Source of the DNA: Bacteroidales bacterium UBA5833
GTDB taxonomy: Bacteria; Bacteroidota; Bacteroidia; Bacteroidales; Lentimicrobiaceae
DNA length: 53,503 nucleotides
Reading direction: 5' to 3'
NCBI GenBank assembly: GCA_002433025.1
Contig: DJGZ01000006.1
Coordinates: 12,091 to 65,593 of the forward strand
Shown: one piece after another, positions 1-8,723 of the stretch
Layout: each line of letters opens with the position of its first letter
Position numbering within the stretch: the first letter of the stretch is position 1
The notes under the pieces: generated by a model
Database searches by the model: none
Told to the model about the DNA's origin: nothing
What the model saw: the letters and a program-made list of their open reading frames with translations, nothing else
Made by a program: the position numbers and the translations under genes

Positions 1-8
1 GTTGTCCT

Positions 9-123
9 GGCACGGACGAGGACATCCGCGCCACCGGTTCGGTGCTGGGTTATTCGGGCACGGACGAGGACGTCCGCGCCAACAGTGGTTGGGTATTCGG
101 GCACGGACGAAGGCGTCAGAGCC
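9..123. repeat. Three copies of a 24-base hairpin repeat
   Basis: Copies lie at 9-32, 57-80 and 100-123. The middle copy has arms GGCACGGACG and CGTCCGCGCC around an AGGA loop, so 9 of 10 positions pair. Copy 1 has one change in the right arm (ACATCCG). Copy 3 is degraded on the right (AGGCGTCAGAGCC). Copies 2 and 3 also share flanking bases (TATTCGG before, CCAACAG after), so the larger unit is about 43 bases long. The array lies just past the 3' end of the leftward sensor kinase gene and may continue beyond the window edge. It is probably a dispersed intergenic repeat, possibly acting as a transcription stop or mRNA-protecting hairpin. Confidence 0.75.
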
Positions 124-154
124 AACAGATTTAGCAATTACAGTTATGTCTGCA

Positions 155-1579
155 TCACTGCACAGCGGGCACTGTAAACCAGAATCTGCTTCCTTTGCCA
201 GGGGAGCTTTGCACACCGATGTGGCCGCCGTTACGCTCAACAAACTCCTTACAAAGCATCAAACCAAGTCCGGTCCCTTTCTCTCCGGCAGTTCCCTGGG
301 TGCTGAACTGATCGTCACCAAAAAGGGATGGAATCCTTTCCGGTTCAATGCCTATGCCGGAATCCTCCACGGAGATTTCTGTTAACTCTCCCTTAGATTT
401 GCTGTAAACGGATATTACCCCGTTCTTTTTTGAAAATTTTATGGCATTGGAAATCAGATTTCTCAATACGAGTGAAATCATACCGGGGTCAGCAAAGGCC
501 TTAAGTTGCGGGTCCGTATTGTTAATAATTTCCAATACTTTCAGGCTGGCCTGGCTTTCGTACAGCCGGATGATGTTGGCAGCTGTTTCGTTGATGGTGA
601 ATGCCTTTGGGTGGCAGGTGATGCCATCGAGGTTATTTTTTGACCAGTTGAGCAGGTTGTCGAGCAATTCACCGGTCAGCAGGGTCTGAGAGGCCAGTTC
701 GGGCAACAGTTCTTTAAACTCAGGCTCTGTAATGTCTTCATTTTGCAACAGCCTCATCAGGTTACTCAGGTTGCCGAGAGGGCCCCTGAGATCATGTGAA
801 ATAATCGAAAACAGCCTGATCCTGCTTTTGTTAACCTCCCTTAATTCATTGGCAATCCTGGAGAGTTCAAGGTTCTGTTCCTGCAATGCCGTTTGCTGTT
901 GCCGCACCAGACGGTCGTTCCGGAAACGGTAAACAAAGTTTCTCCACAAAATCATGGAAAGGAACCAGGCAATGGCTACCGAAGTGAGCCCGTTCACATA
1001 ATTGGAGAGCAGTACATCCTGAAATGGCTGGAAATGGGTAATTACATAAAAGAAAAATGTGTACGCAAGTAAATAATACAACGCAGAAAGCAGCGGAGGG
1101 ATAATCAACACCATTGCCGTGAAGAAACATACGATCATAAACGGGGTAATCGCATTGGTGACCAGCTGATCAATACCTGTTATAATGGTGCCTAACAACA
1201 GGAAGAATAAAAACATAAAATGGGGAATTGCCCTGGCGTAACGCTTGTTTATCAGATTCCTTTTCCTGACGATGATAACAGAGATGCCGGTAATCAGAAA
1301 AACCACAAACATGGTTGAGTGTGAGGCAATAATCCCGTTTTTCCATTGCAACGCTGTCCCAGAAGCCCCGGAATTAAAGAAATAGAACAGGATAACGTGT
1401 GCGATAGAAACAGATAATCCTATGTAAATCAGGTAAACAAGACGACCCAGATTGACTTTCAGGGCTTCCTCCTTGCCGGTAACGCTTTCTTCCCGGTTAA
1501 ACCGAAAGTCAGCCTTTGAAATTGATATTTTATGCTTCATGAGACCAGCCACGCTGTATGTCTTCCTCTTTTTCGTCAA
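155..1579 (-). CDS. Membrane-bound sensor histidine kinase
   Basis: This is a 474-residue two-component sensor kinase. Hydrophobic segments between about residues 45 and 212 suggest six membrane helices without a large external domain, followed by a short coiled coil (about 222-250). The DHp box contains SHDLRGPLGNL, with the phosphorylated His at about 262. The ATPase domain has the N box (LRNLISNAIKF, about 372-382), the G1 box (DSGIG, about 406) and the G2 box (GTGLGL, about 435). The protein ends soon after the last ATPase strand, so no receiver domain is attached. No response regulator gene is adjacent. The signal is unknown; sensing within the membrane is likely given the architecture. 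A second ATG at residue 14 is also possible as the start. It is separated from the SCO gene by about 200 bases. Confidence 0.9.
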   Translation of the reverse strand: MTKKRKTYSVAGLMKHKISISKADFRFNREESVTGKEEALKVNLGRLVYLIYIGLSVSIAHVILFYFFNSGASGTALQWKNGIIASHSTMFVVFLITGISVIIVRKRNLINKRYARAIPHFMFLFFLLLGTIITGIDQLVTNAITPFMIVCFFTAMVLIIPPLLSALYYLLAYTFFFYVITHFQPFQDVLLSNYVNGLTSVAIAWFLSMILWRNFVYRFRNDRLVRQQQTALQEQNLELSRIANELREVNKSRIRLFSIISHDLRGPLGNLSNLMRLLQNEDITEPEFKELLPELASQTLLTGELLDNLLNWSKNNLDGITCHPKAFTINETAANIIRLYESQASLKVLEIINNTDPQLKAFADPGMISLVLRNLISNAIKFSKKNGVISVYSKSKGELTEISVEDSGIGIEPERIPSLFGDDQFSTQGTAGEKGTGLGLMLCKEFVERNGGHIGVQSSPGKGSRFWFTVPAVQ

Positions 1580-1608
1580 AATAACCGCATGGATTTGCGA
1601 TCAAATGT

Positions 1609-1626
1609 AATTCAAAATATTGAATT
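1609..1626. promoter_or_regulatory. Inverted repeat upstream of the sensor kinase
   Basis: The arms AATTCAA and TTGAATT surround an AATA centre, about 30 bases upstream of the kinase start. The position would suit an operator or part of the promoter. The sequence is AT-rich, so chance is a real alternative. Confidence 0.3.
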
Positions 1627-1776
1627 ATTGACAGGATAACATTATGTATGAAATGCACTTGTCATTTCATCGGTTTGTCGTTGGGTTAATTTTTTCGATG
1701 AAGTTAAATCAGGCTTTGATATTCCTGTCCATAGAACCGGGGCTGCAGTGTGCCGATGTTAATTTCTCTTTTTTCA

Positions 1777-2391
1777 CTATAGCAGCAACCTGATCTGTTT
1801 CAGACATTCACCCGGATCAATATTCAGCCCCTGTTGCTGAAATGACAATTCCCCGTTCCGGTTTAGTATCTGTATGATATTAGAATGGTCAAAACCTCCG
1901 TCATCCAGGGGCTTGATCCTGACCCCCAGCACCTGGGCGATCTCCATGGTGGCATCTTTATCAGCGCGGATCATTTCCCAGGTGTCGTTCAGGCGGTGGT
2001 CAGCGGCAAATTGACGCATCCTTTCCGGCGTGTCCCTTTCAGGATCCATACTGATCAGCAAAAACTGAACCTGTTTCCGCTCTTCTTCGCTCAGGGATGA
2101 TTCTATGTTTTTCATGTCGGCAACTATGCGCGGACAGGCCGATGGACAATGCGTAAAAATCATTGCCGCCACAGTGGCTTTACCGCTTAAGTCAGAGAGG
2201 GCCATACTGCTGTTTCGATATGTTTCCCAATCCGACTCAAGAAGAAAAATTGATTGATCTGAAATCACTGTCCTTGCGCTATCTCCGGATACGGCAGTTT
2301 TGCAGCAGCTGCCCGTTTCTGTTTTCCGGCTGCAGGCTCCGGTAATGGCGACGATCGTTACAAGGGATAAATGAAGCAAAAGTTTTTTCAT
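1777..2391 (-). CDS. SCO1/SenC family copper chaperone lipoprotein
   Basis: This 204-residue protein has a lipoprotein signal (ITGAC, acylated Cys about 20). Its thioredoxin-like fold carries the SCO copper site: CPSAC (Cys 82 and 86) and the distal His in GGFDHSN (about 169). SCO proteins deliver copper to, or reduce thiols in, periplasmic copper enzymes, classically the CuA site of cytochrome oxidase. It lies 64 bases downstream of the NirV-like gene and on the same strand as nirK. The likely inference is therefore that it helps load copper into the nitrite reductase. An oxidase target elsewhere in the genome cannot be excluded. Confidence 0.9.
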   Translation of the reverse strand: MKKLLLHLSLVTIVAITGACSRKTETGSCCKTAVSGDSARTVISDQSIFLLESDWETYRNSSMALSDLSGKATVAAMIFTHCPSACPRIVADMKNIESSLSEEERKQVQFLLISMDPERDTPERMRQFAADHRLNDTWEMIRADKDATMEIAQVLGVRIKPLDDGGFDHSNIIQILNRNGELSFQQQGLNIDPGECLKQIRLLL

Positions 2392-2455
2392 ATTTCCGGT
2401 TTTGGTTTAAAGTTGATTTTCTTCAGGATTTTTGGAATTCATCAGTGTCAAAAAA

Positions 2456-3268
2456 TCATGGCTTATGATAACTGCCGGTTTGCCGCGCAACATCCTTCGC
2501 GCACCTGAAGCCAAGGCTTTGCACCACGTTGCAGGCCCTGAGGCCCGATCGCATGGCGTACCTGAGAAAAGCGGCATAATTTCCGGTATCGCCCGATTGC
2601 GAAGATCCACCTCCGCAGAAAAGGGTATTGTCGAGACTGGAATTGCCCCTTGATTCTCCGGTAGAGAGGGCGCTGTTGAAGTCCCGGGTCCACTCCCAGG
2701 TTACTCCGGTCAAATCCCAAACACCGTAGTAATTCTTCAGCGTGGTACCGGCTTCGGGCAATTGTGACTGGGATGGTTTTGAAATCAGCTCAAGAATCAG
2801 GGCGTAAAATCCTTCTTCATTCCTGCCGTCCGGCCTTGTCCTTCCGGCCTCCGCAACCCTTTCCCATTCGGCGGTGGTCGGCAGCCGCTTTCCCTGGCAT
2901 TCGCAGTATTTCTGCGCGGCAAACCAGGAAACATTCACCACGGCACTGCCGGCGATGCCGGGTACAAAAGTTCCGTCATCTTTCCAGTGCCTGAGATACC
3001 CTGCATCTGCGAAAAGCCTCTTCACATTTTTCCTGCTCCATTGCGGATTGTCTGCAATAAACCGGCTGAAGTCCGCATTGGTTACAGGCAGCCGGTCGAT
3101 CAGAAAAGCCGGGACTTTAGTGGTTTTATTGCCGGAATAAAGCGGAAGATAACTTCCCGCCGGTATCAGTGCCATGGTCTGATCCTCCTGAGCCGATGCC
3201 GGATGGTGAAGCAACTGCATCATCATCAGCAGCAAAGAAAGAATCGCACAGGAGCTGCATTTTTTCAT
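2456..3268 (-). CDS. nirV: NirV-like protein with FGE-sulfatase (SUMF1) fold
   Basis: A signal peptide (about residues 1-26, ending ASAQ) precedes a formylglycine-generating-enzyme-like domain: an early FLIDRLPVTNADF strand, RLPTTAEWERVA in the middle, and the family ending LGFRCAKD. True FGE enzymes use a pair of cysteines near the C-terminus. Here the corresponding stretch (FLRYAMRSGLRAC) does not show a CxxxxC pair, so formylglycine production looks unlikely. Proteins of this fold encoded beside nirK have been called NirV; their role is not settled. Its ATG follows the nirK stop codon with no intervening base (TAAATG), so translation is probably coupled to nirK and the two proteins are likely to work together. 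Confidence 0.85.
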   Translation of the reverse strand: MKKCSSCAILSLLLMMMQLLHHPASAQEDQTMALIPAGSYLPLYSGNKTTKVPAFLIDRLPVTNADFSRFIADNPQWSRKNVKRLFADAGYLRHWKDDGTFVPGIAGSAVVNVSWFAAQKYCECQGKRLPTTAEWERVAEAGRTRPDGRNEEGFYALILELISKPSQSQLPEAGTTLKNYYGVWDLTGVTWEWTRDFNSALSTGESRGNSSLDNTLFCGGGSSQSGDTGNYAAFLRYAMRSGLRACNVVQSLGFRCAKDVARQTGSYHKP

Positions 3269-4717
3269 TTATTTACGCGCTTCTTTTACCTGTTCTGCGG
3301 TTACCCTCGTGTCAGAACCATTCATGGTGCTGTATACAAAATTCAGCACTGCGGCTGTTTCCGCATCAGTGAGAGCCTGTCGCGGCATCACGCTGTTGTA
3401 CTTCACCCCGTTTACGGTGATCTCGCCCGATAAGCCATTTACCACCGCCCCGATCGCCTTTTCAGGACTTTTCGCGATAAAATCACTGCCGGCAACCGGT
3501 GGAAATACACCGGCTACCCCTTTGCCATCGGCAAGGTGACAGGCGGCACAGTTTACCTGATAGAGTTTTTCGCCCATGGCCAGCTGCTGCTCCGGACTAA
3601 TTTCAGCTGCCTCCGCCGATTTGCGGACTTGTTTTACTGCTTCTGCGGATGGCTGGTAGATGCCCGGTTCGCTTTTGCCTGAATAGATTTGTTTGTTTTC
3701 CTCCCCGTCAACAGCCAGGATGCCAAGCGCCCCTTTGTTAAATGCCCTGAAAATGGAGTGATCCACCAGGATAAAGTTTCCCGGTACTTCAACTTTAAAC
3801 TCTGTAATGGCAGAGCCTCCGGCTGGTACCAGTGTGGTCTGTATGTCGTGGTTTTTCAGTGAACCACCTTCCATATAGACATTGTCAAAAACTTCTCCGA
3901 TCACATGGAAACTTGAAACCAGGTTGGGCCCGCCGTTTCCGACGTACAAACGTACCGTTTCTCCAGCCCTGGCTTTCAGTACATTGTCCCCTGTAAGGGC
4001 GCCAACCCTGCCGTTAAAGACCACATAATCAGCCTGCTCCTTAATCGCCTTGTTCATATCGAACGCCTGCAGGCCCGACTCGCCATAACTGCCTCCGGTG
4101 TAAAAATCGCCCTGCATTACGTAAAACTCTTTGTCAACCTTCGGAAGCCCTTCTTTCGGTTCCACGAGTATCAGTCCGTACATGCCGTTGGCAATATGCA
4201 TGCCCACCGGGGCGGTAGCGCAGTGATACACAAAGAGCCCGGGGTTCAGCGCAGTAAAATTGAAGGTGGCTTCATACCCCGGGGCAACAAAAGTGGCTTC
4301 GGCTCCGCCGCCCTGCCCGGTTACCGCATGTAAGTCAATGTTGTGGGGCAGTTTGTTGTCGGGATGGTTTTTCAGGTGAAATTCAACATAATCCCCTTCC
4401 CGGATGCGGATAAACGATCCCGGCACTGTACCGCCGAAAGTCCAGAACATATAACTTACCCCGTCGGCAATCTCCATCTCCTGTTCGATGATCTCCAGAT
4501 CAACAATCACCTTGCTTGCATGGTCGCGCGTGATGGGGGGGGGCACAAACGGAGGCGGCGTCAGCACTGCGCGCTCCTCGCCCTTGATCTCCGTGAGATT
4601 ATACTCCCTTCCGATGGTCGCTTCTCCATTTGAGATGTCAGCATTCTGACAGCCGCTGAGCAGCATAACATGCATAATGCAGGCAAATGCGATAAAGGGC
4701 AGGCTGTTTTTTTTCAT
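3269..4717 (-). CDS. nirK: Copper nitrite reductase (AniA-type NirK) fused to cytochrome c
   Basis: This 482-residue enzyme reduces nitrite to nitric oxide. The lipobox LLSGC places the acylated Cys at about 23. Two cupredoxin domains follow. Type 1 copper ligands are visible at His125, Cys166, His174 and Met179 (in HCATAPVGMHIANGM, the class II or AniA pattern). Type 2 copper ligands are His130, His165 and His320, and the catalytic pair is Asp128 (NIDLH) and His271 (SSFHVIG). A linker of about 40 residues leads to a cytochrome c domain with CAACH (390-394) and a probable axial Met444 (SVMPRQ). The tethered haem probably passes electrons directly to the copper centre. It heads an operon with nirV and the SCO gene. 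No nor or nos genes are in the window. Confidence 0.96.
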   Translation of the reverse strand: MKKNSLPFIAFACIMHVMLLSGCQNADISNGEATIGREYNLTEIKGEERAVLTPPPFVPPPITRDHASKVIVDLEIIEQEMEIADGVSYMFWTFGGTVPGSFIRIREGDYVEFHLKNHPDNKLPHNIDLHAVTGQGGGAEATFVAPGYEATFNFTALNPGLFVYHCATAPVGMHIANGMYGLILVEPKEGLPKVDKEFYVMQGDFYTGGSYGESGLQAFDMNKAIKEQADYVVFNGRVGALTGDNVLKARAGETVRLYVGNGGPNLVSSFHVIGEVFDNVYMEGGSLKNHDIQTTLVPAGGSAITEFKVEVPGNFILVDHSIFRAFNKGALGILAVDGEENKQIYSGKSEPGIYQPSAEAVKQVRKSAEAAEISPEQQLAMGEKLYQVNCAACHLADGKGVAGVFPPVAGSDFIAKSPEKAIGAVVNGLSGEITVNGVKYNSVMPRQALTDAETAAVLNFVYSTMNGSDTRVTAEQVKEARK

Positions 4718-4877
4718 AGCTCGTCGGTTTTTGAGTCAATAGTTAAACAGTATATAAGTAAATAAGTTCTCTAATACCTAAATTATTTTTTTGATCGGAT
4801 CCTGTGGCAGGTTATGCGGTGTATGCATTGATCAGAGAGTGATTCGTTTCAACCGTTTGAAATGATATTCAGCGGCC

Positions 4878-4910
4878 TTGTCAATGGGAATCAACTTTTT
4901 CGTATCTTTA
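4878..4910 (+). promoter_or_regulatory. Probable promoter of the desaturase
   Basis: TTG at 4878-4880 is followed after 22 bases by TATCTTTA at 4903-4910, close to the Bacteroidota -33/-7 consensus (TTG, TAnnTTTG). Only eight bases separate the -7 box from the ATG at 4919, so the mRNA would be nearly leaderless. Confidence 0.4.
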
Positions 4911-4918
4911 AGAAAAAA

Positions 4919-5923
4919 ATGACACCAAAATCATCAGTCCCGGGATCGGACAAGTCCTGGATAAGGCTGACCGCAGCATACAAAACCCCTTCAACAGGTA
5001 TGAGTATCTGGCAGTTAGTCAATACATTGGTTCCTTATATCGCCCTGTGGTTTGTAATGGTTTACCTGATACAAATCTCCTGGTGGCTGGTTTTACCTGT
5101 TTCCTTATTGGCTGCGGGTTTCATCGTCAGGTTATTCATAATTTTTCACGACTGCGGGCACGGGGCCTTTTTCAGGTCAAAGACGGCTGCTGACATTACC
5201 GGTATCGTGCTGGGGATTCTTACATTTACACCTTACTACCGCTGGCATCATGCACATCTGATCCATCACCGTACTGCCGGGAATCTGGATAAACGGGGTG
5301 TGGGGGATGTATGGACGCTGACGGTGGATGAATACAGGAACCTGCCGGCCCGGAAAAGGATGTTTTACAGGATCTACCGTAACCCTTTCATTATGTTTGG
5401 CATCGGAGCGGCTTTGATGTTTCTGGTTATGAACCGGTTTACAAGGAGGGACTTCAGCTGGAAGGAGAGGATCAGTGTTTATGTTACCAATCTTGGAATT
5501 GCTGTCCTTGCTGCAGGAATCAGCCTGCTGATCGGTGTTAAGAATTACCTGCTGATTCAACTTCCGGCTGTTTATTTTGCTTCAATGGCAGGCGTTTTCC
5601 TGTTTTATGTCCAGCACCAGTTTGCCGGTGTTCACTGGTATCGCGACCAGGACTGGGATTACAGTATAGTGGCCATCAACGGGGCATCCTATCTGAAGCT
5701 GCCAGGGATTTTGCAATGGTTTTCGGGCAATATCGGGTTTCATCACATACACCACCTCAGCTCGAAGATCCCGAATTATAAGCTGGAGAAATGTCAGCGC
5801 GAAAATGAAGCATTCCATCAGGTCATCCCGGTAAATTTCCGGGAAAGCATGAAATCCTTAAGCCTCAGGTTGTGGGATGAAGACAGGCAAAAACTGGTAT
5901 CTTACAGGTTGGCAGGAGCTTAG
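4919..5923 (+). CDS. Membrane fatty acid desaturase
   Basis: This 334-residue diiron desaturase has the three histidine boxes of the acyl-lipid type: HDCGH, HAHLIHH and HHIHH near the C-terminus. Hydrophobic segments flank them in the usual order. It would insert a double bond into membrane acyl chains, using oxygen and an electron donor. The frame stays open from an ATG at 4862, but the ATG at 4919 is preferred. Family members begin shortly before the TPSTGMSIWQL-like segment, and a promoter-like pair (TTG at 4878, TATCTTTA at 4903) lies between the two ATGs. It is transcribed away from nirK and ends convergently with the CvfB-like gene. Confidence 0.9.
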   Translation: MTPKSSVPGSDKSWIRLTAAYKTPSTGMSIWQLVNTLVPYIALWFVMVYLIQISWWLVLPVSLLAAGFIVRLFIIFHDCGHGAFFRSKTAADITGIVLGILTFTPYYRWHHAHLIHHRTAGNLDKRGVGDVWTLTVDEYRNLPARKRMFYRIYRNPFIMFGIGAALMFLVMNRFTRRDFSWKERISVYVTNLGIAVLAAGISLLIGVKNYLLIQLPAVYFASMAGVFLFYVQHQFAGVHWYRDQDWDYSIVAINGASYLKLPGILQWFSGNIGFHHIHHLSSKIPNYKLEKCQRENEAFHQVIPVNFRESMKSLSLRLWDEDRQKLVSYRLAGA

Positions 5924-5956
5924 TCACAAATCAGTGGGCCGGATAGGGGGCGCTGT

Positions 5957-6811
5957 TCAGGAAAGGAAAATTATTTTTTTTCCGGTCAGTTCTATACCTT
6001 TATCGGTGAGCCGGATTAATTTTTGTTTGTAGAGCGCCCCCACGGACTTCTTGAAGTTTTTTTTGCTCATTCCGCATACCGAGTATATCTCCTCAGCCGG
6101 GCTTTTATCGTTCAGGTTCAGCGTGCCATTGTTTGCCTCAATCAGGCCGAGGATGCGTTCCGACAGTTCATCGATTTTTTCATACCCTGGTTTCTGCAGG
6201 CTGAGGTCGATTTTGCCGTCATCCCTGATTTTGGTCACATACCCCCTGATTTTCTGACCCCGCTCCAGTTCTTCAAAAACTTCGCTGGCATAAATCAGCC
6301 CTTCATGGCTGTTGTTGATGATGGCCATATAACCGATCTCGGAGGTCCGCCACAACAGCAGATCTACTTCATCAAAAGGCTGGTAGGAGGGAGCTTCTTT
6401 GCTTAAAAATCGTTCCACCCGGGAAGAACCGGCAATGCGGCCGGTCTGAGGATCGGCAAATAAATAAACAATATACGATTTTCCGGCAACCATTTTTACC
6501 GATTGTTCCCTGTACGGTACCAGCAGGTCTTTTTCGAGCCCCCAGTCGAGGAAGGCGCCTACCTCATTTACAGCCTTCGCCCTGAGAAATGCAAATTCAC
6601 CAACCTGTGCCAAAGGCCTGATGGTGGTCGCGATCAGACGGTCTTCCGAATCGAAATAAATAAAAACCTCCAGATCGTCATTGGGTTTGCAGCCTTCCCG
6701 AACCCACTTCATCGGCAGAAGTATTTCGCCGGATTCACCCCCGTCGAGGTAAACGCCGAAATCTACAATTCTTGAAATGCTGAGGGTGTTGAATTTTCCG
6801 GGAACGGCCAT
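5957..6811 (-). CDS. cvfB: CvfB-like S1-domain RNA-binding protein
   Basis: The protein is 284 residues from the ATG at 6811. It has N-terminal S1-like modules (ISRIVDFGVYLDGGE and VNEVGAFLDWGLEKDLLVPY), another S1 segment (GYVTKIRDDGKIDLSLQ) and a C-terminal winged helix (about the last 65 residues). This matches the CvfB family of RNA-binding regulators, whose cellular target is poorly known. The frame is open upstream to 6895, but that extension would overlap the preceding gene and is rich in Cys and Pro, unlike the family. It lies 67 bases downstream of the beta-barrel-like gene on the same strand. Confidence 0.88.
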   Translation of the reverse strand: MAVPGKFNTLSISRIVDFGVYLDGGESGEILLPMKWVREGCKPNDDLEVFIYFDSEDRLIATTIRPLAQVGEFAFLRAKAVNEVGAFLDWGLEKDLLVPYREQSVKMVAGKSYIVYLFADPQTGRIAGSSRVERFLSKEAPSYQPFDEVDLLLWRTSEIGYMAIINNSHEGLIYASEVFEELERGQKIRGYVTKIRDDGKIDLSLQKPGYEKIDELSERILGLIEANNGTLNLNDKSPAEEIYSVCGMSKKNFKKSVGALYKQKLIRLTDKGIELTGKKIIFLS

Positions 6812-6878
6812 GGGAATGCGTGTTTGCAGGTTGGGTAAATACTGCCTGCAAAGGTAGCATTTTATCGGGCCCCCGCCT

Positions 6879-7772
6879 TTAGAATCTGAACACAATGCCC
6901 CCGCTCACTTCCGTGACGGTGAACGGCTTACTGTCGGGTTTGATTTCGTCGGTAACCCTGTTGTCGGCGGTCCAGGTAAGGATGCTGCGCTTGTAAGGAA
7001 TGGTGCGCATCCCGAAAAGTAATTGCGCTGAGGCCTGCAATCCCACCGAAAGCCCTGGCTTATCGGTAAGCATCAGCGTGGCATGGAGTGCCGAAATGGA
7101 TGACAACGCAGGTTTGAACAAGGTTTCATACCTGATTTCGCGGCGGAAATTGCCCCCTTCCTTTTTCTGCATGATCAGCAGGTTAAAAGGCATAAATGTG
7201 CTGATTCTCAATCCGGTGCCGGCATTCAGGCTGAATTTGCTTTTTTTGTAATTCAGAAATGGCATTAATTCCAGTCCGGGGTCGTACAGGATTTGTTGCC
7301 GGTAATTCGCGTTCATGTCGGCCATCAGGCCGGTATCCCTGATCAGGTGGTATTCGTTGAATTCGTTCAGGTAAACCGGATAGGCCGAGATACCTGCTGA
7401 CAGCCCCCAGGCGGTGCTGTTGCCGGCTTTACCGATAATGCGGGATGCGCTGATATTCATCTGACTGAACCTCATATCGCTCATCATCCCCAGATCTGCC
7501 ATAAATGTCCATTTTTCGGATGGCGACAAGGTGAATCCAAGGCGTACAACGCCGGTACAGCCGGTATCGGCTTTGTAATTCAGATAGTTGAGAAAGTCTA
7601 TGTTGTCTCTCTGCGGCTGCATATTGCGATGTGTTTCCCGGCAGGCGAAGTGCAAATGAATTTCCATTTGCTCCCCCCTGGCTGACTGGGCCGAGGCGTT
7701 TGGTGCACTTCCGGCAATCCATAGCAGAAGGATAAGGAAGGCAGGGGAGTAGTTCAGGACGGGACGGTTCAT
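6879..7772 (-). CDS. Secreted outer-membrane-barrel-like protein, function unknown
   Basis: This 297-residue protein has a signal peptide (about 1-28, ending ASAQ). Many alternating hydrophobic and polar strands follow, and the last residue is Phe (GGIVFRF), as in outer-membrane beta-barrels. No family is recognised. Strand-like segments such as WGLSAGISAYPVYL and FSLNAGTGLRISTF support a small barrel. Its ATG overlaps the stop of the upstream gene (ATGA at 7769-7772), so the two are translated as a pair and may form one envelope unit. Confidence 0.75.
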   Translation of the reverse strand: MNRPVLNYSPAFLILLLWIAGSAPNASAQSARGEQMEIHLHFACRETHRNMQPQRDNIDFLNYLNYKADTGCTGVVRLGFTLSPSEKWTFMADLGMMSDMRFSQMNISASRIIGKAGNSTAWGLSAGISAYPVYLNEFNEYHLIRDTGLMADMNANYRQQILYDPGLELMPFLNYKKSKFSLNAGTGLRISTFMPFNLLIMQKKEGGNFRREIRYETLFKPALSSISALHATLMLTDKPGLSVGLQASAQLLFGMRTIPYKRSILTWTADNRVTDEIKPDSKPFTVTEVSGGIVFRF

Positions 7773-8398
7773 GGGCGGATGGTAATCAGGGCGGTGGTGT
7801 CGGTGAGGATGCTACCGTCGGACAAGGTAAACCGCATCGCAAAGCGGGCGAAGGGTGACTGTACCTCAGGTTTCAGGAAAAGTCCGAAGGATTCGATGCC
7901 GCCGTCGTAATAGATTTTATTTTCTGTCTGGCTGCAGAGCATTTCCGGGGTAATGTAAACCCCGTCACCTGCGTAATTGCCCCTGAGACTGGCCACGAAC
8001 AACCCGCTGATTTCGGTACCGGCAGCAACCTGGTCCGAAATGGGGAACAGCGTGGTAATGCTGATATTTGTCAGGTGCACCCTTGCCTGCATGGGATAGG
8101 CACAGTCGCAGCTCATGGCTGTTGCACGGCTGAATCCGGCGTTGGTTTTTACAGGTAGGGCTGCATAATACCAGTATCCGGTGGAATCATACAGCGAAAC
8201 CTCAAAAGCCACCGCTGCAGCACGCATGGTGTCGGAGGGTGAGGTTACCGGAACTGAGCCGCTGTTGTTGAGGTTTGTGATGCCGGTTTTGTTAAAACTG
8301 AAAAATGTTGCCGGCCCATCGCAGTCGCAACACCCTGGAATAATCCTGATCAGGTTGAAAATCAACAGAATAAATAAAGTTTTACGAATGATTTTCAT
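7769..8398 (-). CDS. Probable lipoprotein of unknown function
   Basis: This is a 209-residue protein from the ATG at 8398; the frame runs upstream to 8506 but that part lacks signal-peptide character. From 8398 it begins MKIIRKTLFILL and reaches a Cys-rich site (IIPGCCDCDG), which looks like a lipoprotein processing point. The rest is beta-rich with no recognised domain. It overlaps the following barrel-like gene by four bases. A surface pair of lipoprotein and barrel is a reasonable inference but not shown. Confidence 0.7.
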   Translation of the reverse strand: MKIIRKTLFILLIFNLIRIIPGCCDCDGPATFFSFNKTGITNLNNSGSVPVTSPSDTMRAAAVAFEVSLYDSTGYWYYAALPVKTNAGFSRATAMSCDCAYPMQARVHLTNISITTLFPISDQVAAGTEISGLFVASLRGNYAGDGVYITPEMLCSQTENKIYYDGGIESFGLFLKPEVQSPFARFAMRFTLSDGSILTDTTALITIRP

Positions 8399-8723
8399 TG
8401 ACTTTGTGTGGTGAGTTTGATTGAAATGATTTCTGTCAGCATAACCGGGGCTGCATCTGTATGCGAATATACACCGGATTATCTTTTCCTGCAATGCGTT
8501 CAGCAATTTAGCGTCAGTAATGTAATGTCATGAATAACAAGGTTATATATTAATTCTTGTTTTATATCAATCAGGGTTTAGAACATAAACATTGCAGATG
8601 TGTTGATATTTTTATAACTTTCGGTTTTGTAAAAAATTTTTTCCGGGCGGTAGTTTTTACAAATATCAGCCCTTTCCGTCCGGATTGAGTCATGCCTCAC
8701 GTTAATCCTAAAAACAATTTCCT
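8399..8723. other. Divergent intergenic region with inverted repeat
   Basis: These 325 AT-rich bases separate the leftward lipoprotein gene from the rightward secreted-protein gene. An exact 10-base inverted repeat, TTTGTAAAAA (8626-8635) and TTTTTACAAA (8654-8663), has an 18-base spacer. A possible promoter for the rightward gene is TTG at 8592-8594 and TAACTTTC at 8615-8622, spaced by 20 bases. This would put the inverted repeat in the 5' leader. No gene is seen. Confidence 0.5.

Noticed and set aside
9..123. Left-edge repeats as a CRISPR array
   Set aside because: Only three copies, with divergent arms and shared flanking sequence instead of unique spacers, and no cas genes nearby.
2..385. 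Plus-strand open frame over the left-edge repeats and the kinase 3' end
   Set aside because: It is built from the hairpin repeats (HGRGHPR, HGRGRPR) and antisense of the kinase gene; no start signal or protein character.
4718..4918. FNR- or DNR-type operator in front of nirK
   Set aside because: The TTGAT-like strings seen (for example near 4790 and 4830) lack the matching ATCAA half at the right distance.
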